This document shows, one piece after another, positions 23,284 through 31,318 of a DNA stretch of 64,000 nucleotides. Under the pieces are notes generated by a model that saw nothing but the letters and a program-made list of their open reading frames with translations, had not been told where the DNA came from and searched no databases. The stretch is from Io17-Chloro-G2 sp965226825. GTDB lineage: Bacteria; Chloroflexota; Dehalococcoidia; Lucifugimonadales; UBA3495. Positions within the stretch are counted from its first letter, which is position 1. Each line of letters opens with the position of its first letter. The stretch spans positions 1,922,001 to 1,986,000 of the forward strand of contig CBDDED010000003.1 of the NCBI GenBank assembly GCA_965226825.1, in the 5' to 3' direction. The position numbers were made by a program, and so were the translations under genes.

Positions 23284-24078
23284 ATGTTTGTACGGCGTGA
23301 CCTGACCGATATGGTGCCCACCCCGGAAGGGGACATGCACTTCGTAAAAATGGGCACGGGCTTCCCCCTGGTGCTGCTGCACCCATTGGGGACCTCGACG
23401 TGGGCCTGGAATACCGTGATCGAGCCGCTCAGCCAGCACTACACCTGCTACGCTTTCGACATGCTGGGCCACGGGGAATCGGCCAAACCCACCAGGCATT
23501 TCAACATTCCGGATTACGCTCAGGCGTTGGACCACGCCTGTCAGCTCCTGAACATCCACCGGGGTCACTACGTGGGTAATTCGGTGGGAGCCATTCTGGC
23601 GACGGAAATGGCGGCCAGTTTCCCCGAGCGATTGGACAAGCTGGTGCTGGTGGGATGCCCGGTCTGGGATAGTTTCACGGCTAAGCAGCGGTTGCAGGAA
23701 ACTGCCGGCGGTTACGAGGCAAACGGGATGCCCAAACCCCGAACCATGCAGGAAATGAAAGATGGGACCACTTTCGCCGAGCCCAAGCAGGAGTGGGTGG
23801 ACAGCATGAACGGCACCCGCGCTCAGGCCGGGCTCTGGGTGGGCAAGCTGATGGAATCCCTGGCCCACTACGACGTGATGTCCCGCTTGCCCCGCATCCA
23901 GGCTTCCGCCACGTTGGTGATGTACGGCGAGGTGGACCGGCTCCGAGACGGCGAAGAGCTGCTCCACAATAATATTGTCAATGCCAGCAAGACGGTGCTT
24001 CCGGGACTGGGACACATCCCCCAAATTGAAGACCCCGAGGCTTTTGTCGGGGCCTTGCTCCCGTTCCTTGAAGCTTAG
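23284..24078 (+). CDS. Alpha/beta fold hydrolase with complete triad
   Basis: 264 aa from ATG 23284, which has a clear GGAGG 4 nt upstream; the frame is open to 23245 but lacks a site there. Oxyanion-hole strand LVLLHPLGTS, MLGHGESAKP, nucleophile elbow GNSVGA with Ser, acid in MYGEVDRLRDG and base in LGLGHIPQIEDPE-type context (PGLGHIPQIE). The 'HP.G.S' oxyanion motif and lid sequence resemble haloperoxidase-like or 3-oxoadipate enol-lactonase-like hydrolases. It is monocistronic between two repeat elements. The substrate is unknown. Confidence 0.9.
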   Translation: MFVRRDLTDMVPTPEGDMHFVKMGTGFPLVLLHPLGTSTWAWNTVIEPLSQHYTCYAFDMLGHGESAKPTRHFNIPDYAQALDHACQLLNIHRGHYVGNSVGAILATEMAASFPERLDKLVLVGCPVWDSFTAKQRLQETAGGYEANGMPKPRTMQEMKDGTTFAEPKQEWVDSMNGTRAQAGLWVGKLMESLAHYDVMSRLPRIQASATLVMYGEVDRLRDGEELLHNNIVNASKTVLPGLGHIPQIEDPEAFVGALLPFLEA

Positions 24079-24100
24079 CCGGAAACTTGACGGGGAACCC

Positions 24101-24411
24101 GACCAGGGCAATCGCATTAAAAATTGCGGCTAGTGTGTTCGAAATGTCCTCCTACCCGCGGCCAGGGAAAGTTAGGATGGGAGCACAACCCCACCCCCGT
24201 CTTTCTCGCCGCAGCGGGAATCCAGAGCCCTGATTTTGCGCTAAGACGATTATGCCAACTAAGACTCCCCCGGTACACAGGTCGACGTACCCCTTGGATC
24301 ATTCCTGCGGACCCACATCAGGTTGGATGAGGGAAAGGGCTCTGGATTCCCGCTGCGGCGAGAAAGACGGTCGGTGGTCACCCGGGTGTCGGCGCTGTAA
24401 TTTCGATTGCC
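24101..24411. repeat. Full REP/MITE-like element with outer inverted ends
   Basis: The best delimited copy. The outer ends are CAGGGCAATCGCATTAAAAATT (24102-24123) and its near reverse complement AATTTCGATTGCCCTG (24396-24411). The inner cores are at 24196-24230 and, inverted, 24336-24378. The interior of about 105 bp matches that at 23.0 kb read in the opposite orientation. Total length is about 310 bp with no coding capacity, the structure of a non-autonomous mobile or REP-doublet element. Confidence 0.85.
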
Positions 24412-24451
24412 CTGGGAACCCGGCCCGGTCATGAGCCAACAATCCCGAGGC

Positions 24452-24499
24452 GGCCCGGCTCCCCTCGTCTCACCGACCAATCCGGGCCGGGCAATTTTT
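24452..24499 (+). terminator. Terminator-like hairpin
   Basis: GGCCCGG (24452-24458) and CCGGGCC (24482-24488) pair perfectly across 23 nt and are followed by GGGCAATTTTT. It lies 24 bp before the next start codon, so it could equally be a leader structure of that gene. Confidence 0.35.
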
Positions 24500-24522
24500 G
24501 AGAGCAGCCAGCCGGGGAACCA

Positions 24523-25455
24523 TTGACCAGCCCCAGACAGCCGTTGCGGCTCATGGAGACATTCCGGTCGGTGTTCTATACGCCGATCTACGTCTCCGTG
24601 GCCGGGGGCTTCCTGGAACAGGAAGGGCTGGACGTAGATTTCTCCACCTGCCCGCCCGAGTTTCATCACCCCCTTAACGCATTGAACCATGGCGCGGCGG
24701 ATATCGCCCAAAGCGGCATCATGCGTTCCATAATCGCCGGCGATTGGGGGGCTGAATCCGTGCCGGCCCACTTTGCGAAGATCAACGCCCGAGACGGCTT
24801 CTTCGTGCTGGGCCGAAAACCGGAAAGCGAATTTAGCTGGACTGATTTCCTGGGGGCCACGGTTATTCCGGTAGGATTTACTCCCATGCCCTGGGCATCC
24901 TTCCGGTACGCCCTGCGCAGCCACGACATTGACCCCGGCAGCTTGACCCTAATCCCCGAATTGGGATTGAACGAGGCGATCGCCGAATTCGAAAACGGCC
25001 GCGGGGATTTCATCCAACTGCCCGAGCCGGCCGCCGAACAGGTGATAGCATCCGGAAACGGCCATCTGGCAGTAGCTCTGGGTCGGGCCAACGGCCACAT
25101 TGCCTACAGCTCTTTCGCGGCCACCAGTCATTTCCTGGCATACCGGCCGGAAACAGCGTTGAGTTTCGTCCGGGGATACGCCCGGGCGTTGAAGTGGCTG
25201 TCGGCAAACACGCCTAGCGCAATTGGCGGCGCGATCCAGGAATTCTTCCCCCACGTGGACCCGGAACTTGTCGTCCGATCAGTGGCCAGGTACAAAGACC
25301 AGGAAACCTGGCCGGCTGAACCATCACTGAACGAGCCCGAGTTCCAGGGATTACAGGACATTCTGATCGCCGCAGGAATGGTCAAAGAGCGCCAGCCATA
25401 CCTAAAGGTAGTCCGGCCGGACATCGCGCAACTGGCGTTAAAATCCGAAGGTTAA
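24523..25455 (+). CDS. NMT1/THI5-like (ABC substrate-binding type) protein without signal peptide
   Basis: 310 aa from TTG 24523, with GGGGA a few bases upstream. The periplasmic-binding-protein fold of the NMT1/THI5/SsuA group is recognised from YTPIYVSVAGGFLEQEGLDVDF, HPLNALNHGAADIAQSGIMRSI and later NEAIAEFENGRGDFIQLPEPAAEQV, ending in a SFVRGYARALKWL helix. Such proteins normally start with a lipoprotein or Sec signal, but here the conserved strand begins at about residue 8 and no signal is present. No ABC permease or ATPase gene is nearby. It may be a cytoplasmic ligand-binding protein or enzyme (fungal THI5 is one example) or an orphan with an unusual start. The ligand is unknown. Confidence 0.8.
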   Translation: MTSPRQPLRLMETFRSVFYTPIYVSVAGGFLEQEGLDVDFSTCPPEFHHPLNALNHGAADIAQSGIMRSIIAGDWGAESVPAHFAKINARDGFFVLGRKPESEFSWTDFLGATVIPVGFTPMPWASFRYALRSHDIDPGSLTLIPELGLNEAIAEFENGRGDFIQLPEPAAEQVIASGNGHLAVALGRANGHIAYSSFAATSHFLAYRPETALSFVRGYARALKWLSANTPSAIGGAIQEFFPHVDPELVVRSVARYKDQETWPAEPSLNEPEFQGLQDILIAAGMVKERQPYLKVVRPDIAQLALKSEG

Positions 25456-25484
25456 CGACCCTCACGGAAACCGGGGTCAGAGCG

Positions 25485-25890
25485 CCTGCACCCTCTGCGC
25501 AGGGCCTTTTCATCGTCAAAAACCCCCATCCCCCCACCCGTCATTCTCACCACAGTGGGAATCCAGAGCCCTTTCAATGCGCCAACCTGATCCGGGACTG
25601 AAGAACCGCTCAAGGTAGGGCGTCGGCCTGACCTCCCGGCTTGTCTGCACCCTATGCGCAGGGCCTTTTGATCGTCATTAATCCCCACCCCCGGTCATCC
25701 TCGCCGCAGCGGGGATCCAGAGCCCTTTCAATGCGCCAACGCTGCTACGGCAACGAAGACCCGACAGGTTGGCGAGCATGGGTTCGCTGTTCCGGCGTCC
25801 AGAGTCTTCCAGCCGTCATTTAGTCTCCCCCACCGCCCGTCATCCTCGCCGCAGCGGGGATCCAGAGCCCTTTCAATGCGCCAACACGGC
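25485..25890. repeat. Three same-orientation REP/MITE-like half elements in tandem
   Basis: Cores lie at about 25538-25571, 25693-25724 and 25839-25873, all in the same orientation and about 150 bp apart. Each is followed by CTTTCAATGCGCCAAC. Units one and two are preceded by TGCGCAGGGCCTTTT. The first hairpin is ATTCTCAC-CACA-GTGGGAAT; the others are ATCCTCGC-CGCA-GCGGGGAT. In both variants the changes are compensated across the stem. None has the inverted partner arm, so this looks like a chain of half elements produced by nested insertion or duplication. Confidence 0.85.
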
Positions 25891-26126
25891 TATGGCAACG
25901 AAGATACGACCGGTTGGCCCGCATGTGTCATCTTCTGCGCCCCGTACCTTGAAACGGTCCCCTGGCCCCCGGCTGACACTTGCCGGTTCCCAATCCGCGT
26001 AACACCTCCCTACCATGACACCTGTCCGGTACAACCTACTGCCATCCATCCCGAAGCTTGTCGCCCGAAGCTGGTCGAAGCACGCAAACAAAATTTAATC
26101 ATGCCACTGAGGCAGCGCAGCGCCTG
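25891..26126. other. Non-coding stretch, no gene seen
   Basis: About 235 bp after the repeat cluster; no recognisable motif apart from repeat interior up to about 25935. Confidence 0.4.
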
Positions 26127-26342
26127 ATGACCAAAAATCGTGCCAACCCCCAACGGTCCTTTCCCCCTGGCAACCCGTCATCCCCCGAGTCCGACACCGA
26201 GTCCGAAACCGGGGCAGAATGTCCGGATTTGTCCGGAAATATCCGGCGTATTGAAAATTCCAGCCTCTCCCACCGCCAATGGGCTGTCTTGCCCGTCATC
26301 CAGATAGTCGCCCCCTGGAACGCCCAACACTCCAAAAAATAA
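26127..26342 (+). pseudogene. Possible remnant of a helix-turn-helix (terminase-small-subunit-like) gene
   Basis: An open frame of 71 codons from ATG 26127. A polar Ser/Pro/Glu-rich N-terminus leads to SLSHRQWAVLPVIQIVAP. This resembles the start of HTH domains of the phBC6A51 / small-terminase type ('LS.rQ..alP.i..apt...aA...'), but it then ends abruptly in WNAQHSKK without the recognition helix. The following gene at 26359 starts 16 bp later with a good ribosome binding site, so the two look like a small unit whose first gene has been cut short. The family match is from memory and weak. Confidence 0.35.
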
Positions 26343-26358
26343 AAGAGGTGATTGCCTT

Positions 26359-26679
26359 ATGCGTACCCTCAGAGCCCGAGTCCGCGCCCTCCAACGAACC
26401 CTGGCCAAGGAACTTGCCGTCGTCCGGCTCCGCCGGTTGTCCGAAGAGTTTTGCATCGAATCGTCGGTGGGCCAAGCCAACGGCCAACCACCAACCCCGC
26501 CCCATGCCTTTATCCAACGGGTGGCCTCCGCCGGCTTCCGGCTCCCATCCTTCATGGCGGCCCATCAATACCTCGAGAGGTGCCGGGTCGAAAACATCCT
26601 CCCCGACCGCGAAGACCTCCTTCGCTCCCTCATCCCCTGGTCCCGGCGCTATCCCGCTCCCGCCTTCTGGCAGGGATGA
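26359..26679 (+). CDS. Small basic hypothetical protein
   Basis: 106 aa from ATG 26359, preceded by AGAGGTGA 8 nt upstream. The N-terminus is helical and Arg-rich (MRTLRARVRALQRTLAKELAVVRLRRL), the middle reads PHAFIQRVASAGFRLPSF, followed by AAHQYLERCRVENILPDRED and LLRSLIPWSRRY. I cannot name a family. The composition suggests a nucleic-acid-binding or small regulatory protein. The ribosome binding site, coding-like composition and neighbouring HTH remnant favour a real gene. It lies in the repeat-rich accessory zone. Confidence 0.55.
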   Translation: MRTLRARVRALQRTLAKELAVVRLRRLSEEFCIESSVGQANGQPPTPPHAFIQRVASAGFRLPSFMAAHQYLERCRVENILPDREDLLRSLIPWSRRYPAPAFWQG

Positions 26680-26765
26680 AAACAATTGCCAATCCTCGCG
26701 TCAGGTGGCCCTGCTTGGGACCCGCAGGGCTATCGCAAAATACCTGAATGTGCCTGTTACTATAG

Positions 26766-26786
26766 GGGCAACCCTTGTGGCTGCCC
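26766..26786. repeat. Second type of REP-like hairpin
   Basis: GGGCAACC (26766-26773) and GGCTGCCC (26779-26786) form an 8-bp stem with one mismatch around CTTGT. The form 'TAGGGGCAACCCTTGTGG.TGCCC' resembles a short palindrome common between genes in several bacterial phyla. Confidence 0.45.
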
Positions 26787-26857
26787 GCTGGCCCGGTCCA
26801 GGGAGCATTCGTTCCTTATTCGTTTCCGCGGGGGAACGAATCGGCAGGGCCCCCGAG

Positions 26858-26888
26858 TGTACAAATAATCGAATGTACAAATAATCGA
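26858..26888. repeat. 15-bp direct repeat upstream of the dioxygenase promoter
   Basis: TGTACAAATAATCGA occurs at 26858-26872 and 26874-26888, one base apart, 43 bp before the -35 box of the dioxygenase gene. Spacing of about one and a half helix turns and A/T-rich centres make it a candidate activator or repressor site. Confidence 0.5.
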
Positions 26889-26930
26889 GTCTGCCAATAA
26901 CCGAAAGGCCCCGGATGACAACGCGCCGGG

Positions 26931-26959
26931 TTGACACCAACTGGGATAGGCAGTCTAAT
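26931..26959 (+). promoter_or_regulatory. Promoter of the LigB-like dioxygenase gene
   Basis: TTGACA (26931-26936), a 17-bp spacer and TCTAAT (26954-26959); transcription should start near 26966. This box rules out the longer open frame that begins at the same TTG. Confidence 0.75.
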
Positions 26960-27014
26960 TCATTCAACAGATCGGTGCATTTCGAGCCCCGCACGGGGCT
27001 ATAGGAGAAGTATT

Positions 27015-28010
27015 GTGGCAGAGTTAGTGTTTGCATTGGCTAGTTCTCACAGCCCACAACTCAGCACCCCGGCAGAGGGTTGGCCCGCACGCGGAGAGCG
27101 GGACAAGGGAAACCCCATGCTGTACGGGACCGACGGGATTCACTCCGACTACGAAGACCTGCTGGCCCGCACCGACGTAAATCGAATCGCCAAAGAGATT
27201 ACGCCGGACAAAATGGAGCAGCGCCACCAACGCAATCAGAAGGGAATTGCCAAACTCTCCGACGCCCTGTACGAAGCCAACCTGGATGTCCTGGTAATGT
27301 TCGGCGACGACCAGCAGGAATACCTGCAGGACGACAATATGCCGGCGTTCTGCGTTTACTGGGGCGGTGAGTTGCCCGTCGGCGGCCGGGGCCCGGAACC
27401 GGGCAGCGGCGGCCCATCCCTTATCGGATACTCAGCTGAAGACCGAGTTGTCCCCGCCCATGCCGCCCTGGGCCGGCACCTGATCGAGTTCCTGATGGAA
27501 TCGGAATTTGACGTCGGCACTTCCAAATACCTGAACCCGGACAAGGGCGGTCAATCCAAGGGCAGCATCGGGCACGCATTTGGCTACGTTTACCACCGGT
27601 TGATGACCAGGGAGGTAATCCCAGCGGTGCCGTTCATGGTCAACACCTACTATGCGCCCAACCAACCCACGCCCAAGAGGTGTTACACCCTGGGCCGGGC
27701 AGTCCGAGAGGCCATCGAAGCCTGGCCGGTTGAAGCCAGGGTTGGGGTGGTAGCTTCCGGCGGGCTCAGCCACTTTGTGGTGGATGAAGAGATTGACCAA
27801 CTGGCGCTGGAAGGCATGAAGGAGCACAACCTGGACAAGCTGTCCGCGCTCCCGCGGGAGCGGCTGAACGCCGGCAGTTCCGAAATCAGGAACTGGATTT
27901 CGGCCAGCGGCGCGGCGGAACACCTGGAAATGGAATTGATCGATTACGTGCCCTGTTACCGGTCCCCGGCGGGAACCGGCTGTGGCATGGGCTTCGCCAC
28001 CTGGTCCTAA
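27015..28010 (+). CDS. LigB-family (class III) extradiol dioxygenase-like protein
   Basis: 331 aa from GTG 27015 with AGGAG 7 nt upstream. The N-terminus MAELVFALASSHSPQL places His12 where protocatechuate 4,5-dioxygenase beta has its first iron ligand. VLVMFGDDQQEYLQDDNMPAFCVYWG, KGSIGHAFGYVYHRLM and GVVASGGLSHFVVDEEIDQ follow the usual LigB order, with the Glu/Asp in the last segment as a candidate third ligand. These non-haem Fe(II) enzymes open catechol-type rings, and the alpha subunit (LigA) is absent nearby, as in many single-gene relatives. A role in aromatic catabolism is likely, with the substrate unknown. Confidence 0.88.
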   Translation: MAELVFALASSHSPQLSTPAEGWPARGERDKGNPMLYGTDGIHSDYEDLLARTDVNRIAKEITPDKMEQRHQRNQKGIAKLSDALYEANLDVLVMFGDDQQEYLQDDNMPAFCVYWGGELPVGGRGPEPGSGGPSLIGYSAEDRVVPAHAALGRHLIEFLMESEFDVGTSKYLNPDKGGQSKGSIGHAFGYVYHRLMTREVIPAVPFMVNTYYAPNQPTPKRCYTLGRAVREAIEAWPVEARVGVVASGGLSHFVVDEEIDQLALEGMKEHNLDKLSALPRERLNAGSSEIRNWISASGAAEHLEMELIDYVPCYRSPAGTGCGMGFATWS

Positions 28011-28188
28011 GTCCTGGGGCCTAGGTCCTGGGGCTTCCGCCCTTTTCGGAACTCGGCGCACGCGAAACATTCAAATCCCGGCAGTAGTTTTTATCGCTAA
28101 CGGGATACCCACCCGTACATTAACCTGAAGTTCAGGTGGAGAAACCCGCTTGCGGGTAGTCCCCAAGGTTTTCAATGGGAAGGTTGCA

Positions 28189-29193
28189 ATGGCACAGCTG
28201 ACCGTTATAGGCACCGGATTGATTGGCACCTCCTTGGCCCTGGGGTTGAAGCAATCCAGGGGCAAGGACCTGGAGTTGGTCGGCACCGACTCGAACGGCC
28301 GGTCTCGAAGCGGCGCCCAGAAGTCCCAGGCCTTCGACCGCATCGACAACAACCTGTATTCCTCAATAAGGGATGCCAGGATGGTGGTCCTGGCAACCCC
28401 GGTTATGGCGATGGAAGAAATCATGCAGGCCATCGGCAATCAACTGCCGGAGGGCTGCGTGGTGACCGACGTGGGCAGTTCCAAGAGAGTGGTCCTGGAG
28501 TGGGCCGAGCGGTACCTGCCGGAACGCGTTGAATTCGTGGGGGGCCACCCGATGGCCGGCAGGGAGACTCCAGGACCCGAGAACGCCGATGCCTCTCTGT
28601 TTCAAGGCAGGGTTTACTGCGTAATTCCATCTCCCCGCGCTTCCCAACGAGCAGTGGCGGAAGTCACCAGCCTGGTGGACGCGGTGGGGGCCCGCCCGTA
28701 CTTCATCAGCGTGGACGAGCACGACAGCTTTGTGGCCGCGGCCAGCCACCTGCCATTTCTCTTATCGGTGGCCCTGATGGGGTGCACCTCCAAGAGTGGC
28801 AACTGGAGCGATATTGGCCAATTGGCGGCTTCCGGGTTTGATGGGATGACCCGCCTGGCCTCCGGCGACCCGGTGATGCACCGGGACATCTGCCTGTCCA
28901 ATCCCGAGCCCATTGTGGCGTGGATTGACGCTTTTATCCGGGAGCTTTACGAGATCAGACAGATTCTGGAAGTTGAAGGAACGCCGGACAGCGCCGCCGT
29001 GGGGGACGTGTTTCAAAAATGCTTTGAAGCCCGCCAATTGTGGCTTGCGGGAGATTTCAACCGGTCAGACAAAGCCGCCCGGCCTGCCCCGGAACTCCCT
29101 ACCATAGGGGAGGCGTTCTTCGGGACCCGGGTGATGGATTACCAGCGACGGTTGTTCGGAGGCGACCGGGAAAAAAACGACGGTCGCAAGTAG
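28189..29193 (+). CDS. tyrA: Prephenate dehydrogenase
   Basis: 334 aa from ATG 28189, preceded by GGGAAGG; an in-frame TTG at 28150 is less likely. The Rossmann motif is GTGLIGTSLALGLK (residues 8-21), with the prephenate-dehydrogenase signatures VTDVGSSK and FVGGHPMAGRE and a helical C-terminal domain containing AAASHLPFLLSVAL. It converts prephenate to 4-hydroxyphenylpyruvate, leading to tyrosine. No chorismate mutase or ACT domain is fused. It starts a tyrA-aroA-gmk cluster. Confidence 0.94.
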   Translation: MAQLTVIGTGLIGTSLALGLKQSRGKDLELVGTDSNGRSRSGAQKSQAFDRIDNNLYSSIRDARMVVLATPVMAMEEIMQAIGNQLPEGCVVTDVGSSKRVVLEWAERYLPERVEFVGGHPMAGRETPGPENADASLFQGRVYCVIPSPRASQRAVAEVTSLVDAVGARPYFISVDEHDSFVAAASHLPFLLSVALMGCTSKSGNWSDIGQLAASGFDGMTRLASGDPVMHRDICLSNPEPIVAWIDAFIRELYEIRQILEVEGTPDSAAVGDVFQKCFEARQLWLAGDFNRSDKAARPAPELPTIGEAFFGTRVMDYQRRLFGGDREKNDGRK

Positions 29194-29337
29194 CCTTCGG
29201 CAGATTGCCGACTGGCTCCATTCGGAGCCACTCTGCCATTTCCTCGAAACTTCCGGACCCGTTGACATCCGGCGGCCCCAGTCGGTGCCTAATACCCGGC
29301 GGCAGTTTTACTGCGCCGCTTTCAGGAGAGTCCCCGG

Positions 29338-30657
29338 TTGCAGCAAACAGTTCGCAGCCCCAATTCATTGAACGGTGAAATCTCGGTCCCCGGCGACAAG
29401 TCAATCTCTCACCGCGCTCTGATTCTGAACGCTGTTGCCCGCGGGCGGGCGGTGGTCAATGGCCTATCCGACGGGGGCGACGTGGTCTCGACCATGGGGT
29501 GCCTGAGGGCCATGGGCGTTGATATACAACCCGGAGACCAGCCGGGAATGGTCTCCGTAAACGGGGCCGGTTGGGACCTTGAAGAGCCCAAGGAGATTCT
29601 GGACGCCGGAAACAGCGGCACGTCGATGCGGCTGTTGTCGGGCATACTGGCGGGGCAGTCGTTTACGTCAGTGATTTCCGGCGACGATTCCCTGCGGAGC
29701 CGCCCCATGGGCCGGGTGGTACAGCCCCTGCAACAGATGGGCGCCACCGTTCTCGGCCGTCAGCGCGACACGCTGGCGCCGCTTACCGTCAGAGGCGGGT
29801 CGCTGAAGGGCATTGAATACGATTTGCCGGTAGCCAGCGCGCAGGTCAAGTCCTGCATCATGCTGGCGGGGCTTTCGGCTCAAGGGAACACAGTATTACA
29901 CCAACCGGCCCTGTCCCGTGACCATACCGAGCGCATGGTGTCCGCAATGGGCGGCGTGGCTGTGTCCGACGGCCTGACGTTGGTGGTCCACCCCGCCGAG
30001 TTGACCGCGGTGAACATTACAGTGCCGGGCGACATCAGCGCGGCCGCATTTTGGTTGGTGGCCGGGCTATGCCATCCCCAAGCGCGAATCCTGGTGAAGG
30101 GAGTGGGATTGAACCCGTCCCGCACCGGGATCATCGAGGCCCTTGCGGCCATGGGCGCCGGCGACGGGTTGAAGCTATTGGACGAGCGCACCGAAGGGGG
30201 AGAGCCGGTGGCGGACCTGCTGGTCACGCCGAGTCCTCTTTCGGGCATCGAGATCGGCGGCGACATGATTCCCCGGATCCTGGACGAAATTCCGGTGCTG
30301 GCGGTGGCAGCTTGTTTCGCAGAAGGCGACACGGTGATCCGAGACGCCAAAGAGCTGCGAGTCAAAGAGTCGGACCGCATCGAAACCACGGTCAGCGAGC
30401 TTTCCAAGTTGGGGGCGCAGATTGAGGCGCGGGAAGACGGGATGGTGATCCACGGCTCCGGGAGTCTGCGCGGCAGCGCCTGCGAGAGCCACCTGGACCA
30501 CCGGCTTGCCATGGCCCTGGGGGTTGCCGGACTGGTGGCGCAGGGCGACACCGTGATCGACGGCGCGGATGACGCCTCGATATCCTACCCCTCTTTTTGG
30601 GAACACCTGGCCTATCTCTCCGGAGAAGGCCGGGAAGATGGACCGGGAGTCAGTTAG
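29338..30657 (+). CDS. aroA: 3-phosphoshikimate 1-carboxyvinyltransferase (EPSP synthase)
   Basis: 439 aa from TTG 29338, with AGGAGAG 6 nt upstream. Hallmarks are VPGDKSISHRALIL (PEP/shikimate-3-phosphate site), DAGNSGTSMRLLSG, SRPMGRVVQPLQQMGA, VASAQVKSCIMLAGL, RVKESDRIETT and DHRLAMALGVAG. The 'GNSGTSMRL' form is that of class II-type enzymes, which are often less sensitive to glyphosate. This is a general family trait, not a demonstrated property. The enzyme joins PEP to shikimate 3-phosphate in chorismate synthesis, one gene after tyrA. The gmk start codon follows its stop immediately. Confidence 0.96.
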   Translation: MQQTVRSPNSLNGEISVPGDKSISHRALILNAVARGRAVVNGLSDGGDVVSTMGCLRAMGVDIQPGDQPGMVSVNGAGWDLEEPKEILDAGNSGTSMRLLSGILAGQSFTSVISGDDSLRSRPMGRVVQPLQQMGATVLGRQRDTLAPLTVRGGSLKGIEYDLPVASAQVKSCIMLAGLSAQGNTVLHQPALSRDHTERMVSAMGGVAVSDGLTLVVHPAELTAVNITVPGDISAAAFWLVAGLCHPQARILVKGVGLNPSRTGIIEALAAMGAGDGLKLLDERTEGGEPVADLLVTPSPLSGIEIGGDMIPRILDEIPVLAVAACFAEGDTVIRDAKELRVKESDRIETTVSELSKLGAQIEAREDGMVIHGSGSLRGSACESHLDHRLAMALGVAGLVAQGDTVIDGADDASISYPSFWEHLAYLSGEGREDGPGVS

Positions 30658-31278
30658 TTGCCTGCCGTGCCCGAATCCCAACCCCGCCCGCCCCTGTTGG
30701 TGGTGGTTTCAGGGCCGTCGGGGGTAGGGAAAGACGCGGCCCTGGACCAGCTAAAGCTAATGGACCGTCCGTGGCATTTCGCCGTTACCGCTACCACCCG
30801 GCCACCGCGGCCCTCGGAACAGGACGGGTTGAACTACATATTCCTGGAGCCCGAAGCGTTCTTAGCGATGAGAGCGCGACAAGAACTCCTGGAGTGCGCC
30901 GAAGTATATGGGCGCTGGTACGGCGTTCCACGCAGCCAGGTTACCAGGGGTCTGGAAGCGGGTAAGGACGTGATTCTAAAAACCGATGTCCAGGGGGCTG
31001 AAACGATCCGGCAGCTGGTGCCCCAAGGCGTGTTCATATTCATGCTCCCGGCCTCCTGGCAAGAGCTGCGGGAGCGGCTGTCGATGCGAAAGACAGAAAG
31101 CGATGCGGAAGTGGAACTCCGGTTGGACGTTGCCCGCTCCGAGGCGGCCCGCGTCAACGAGTTCGAATACCGGGTGGTCAACCGGGACGGCGGCCTGGCC
31201 GAGGCGGTTGCCGCCATGGATGGGATAATCGCCGCCGAGAAAAACAGGGTTAAGCCTCGCGACCCGGTGGTGATATGA
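30658..31278 (+). CDS. gmk: Guanylate kinase
   Basis: 206 aa from a TTG that directly abuts the aroA stop (TAG-TTG), so translation is probably coupled. The nucleotide-binding loop is GPSGVGKD (19-26), in which Asp replaces the usual Ser/Thr/Gly after the Lys. It is followed by the GMP-binding ATTRPPRPSEQDGLNYIF, ECAEVYGRWYG, ILKTDVQGA and the lid SMRKTES. It phosphorylates GMP to GDP. Alternative downstream starts exist but would cut into the family N-terminus. Confidence 0.93.
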   Translation: MPAVPESQPRPPLLVVVSGPSGVGKDAALDQLKLMDRPWHFAVTATTRPPRPSEQDGLNYIFLEPEAFLAMRARQELLECAEVYGRWYGVPRSQVTRGLEAGKDVILKTDVQGAETIRQLVPQGVFIFMLPASWQELRERLSMRKTESDAEVELRLDVARSEAARVNEFEYRVVNRDGGLAEAVAAMDGIIAAEKNRVKPRDPVVI

Positions 31279-31318
31279 TCACGGACCCAACAGGTCTAGC
31301 TCTGGTAGTAGCATTAAC

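Larger units (their letters stand above)
26680..26930. other. Intergenic region with two small repeat structures, no gene
   Basis: Contains the hairpin at 26766-26786, the motif ATTCGTT twice with its inverse AACGAAT (26807-26841), and a 15-bp direct repeat at 26858-26888. No gene is supported. Confidence 0.45.

Noticed and set aside
23155..24117. 320-codon minus-strand open frame
   Set aside because: Antisense shadow of the alpha/beta hydrolase at 23284-24078.
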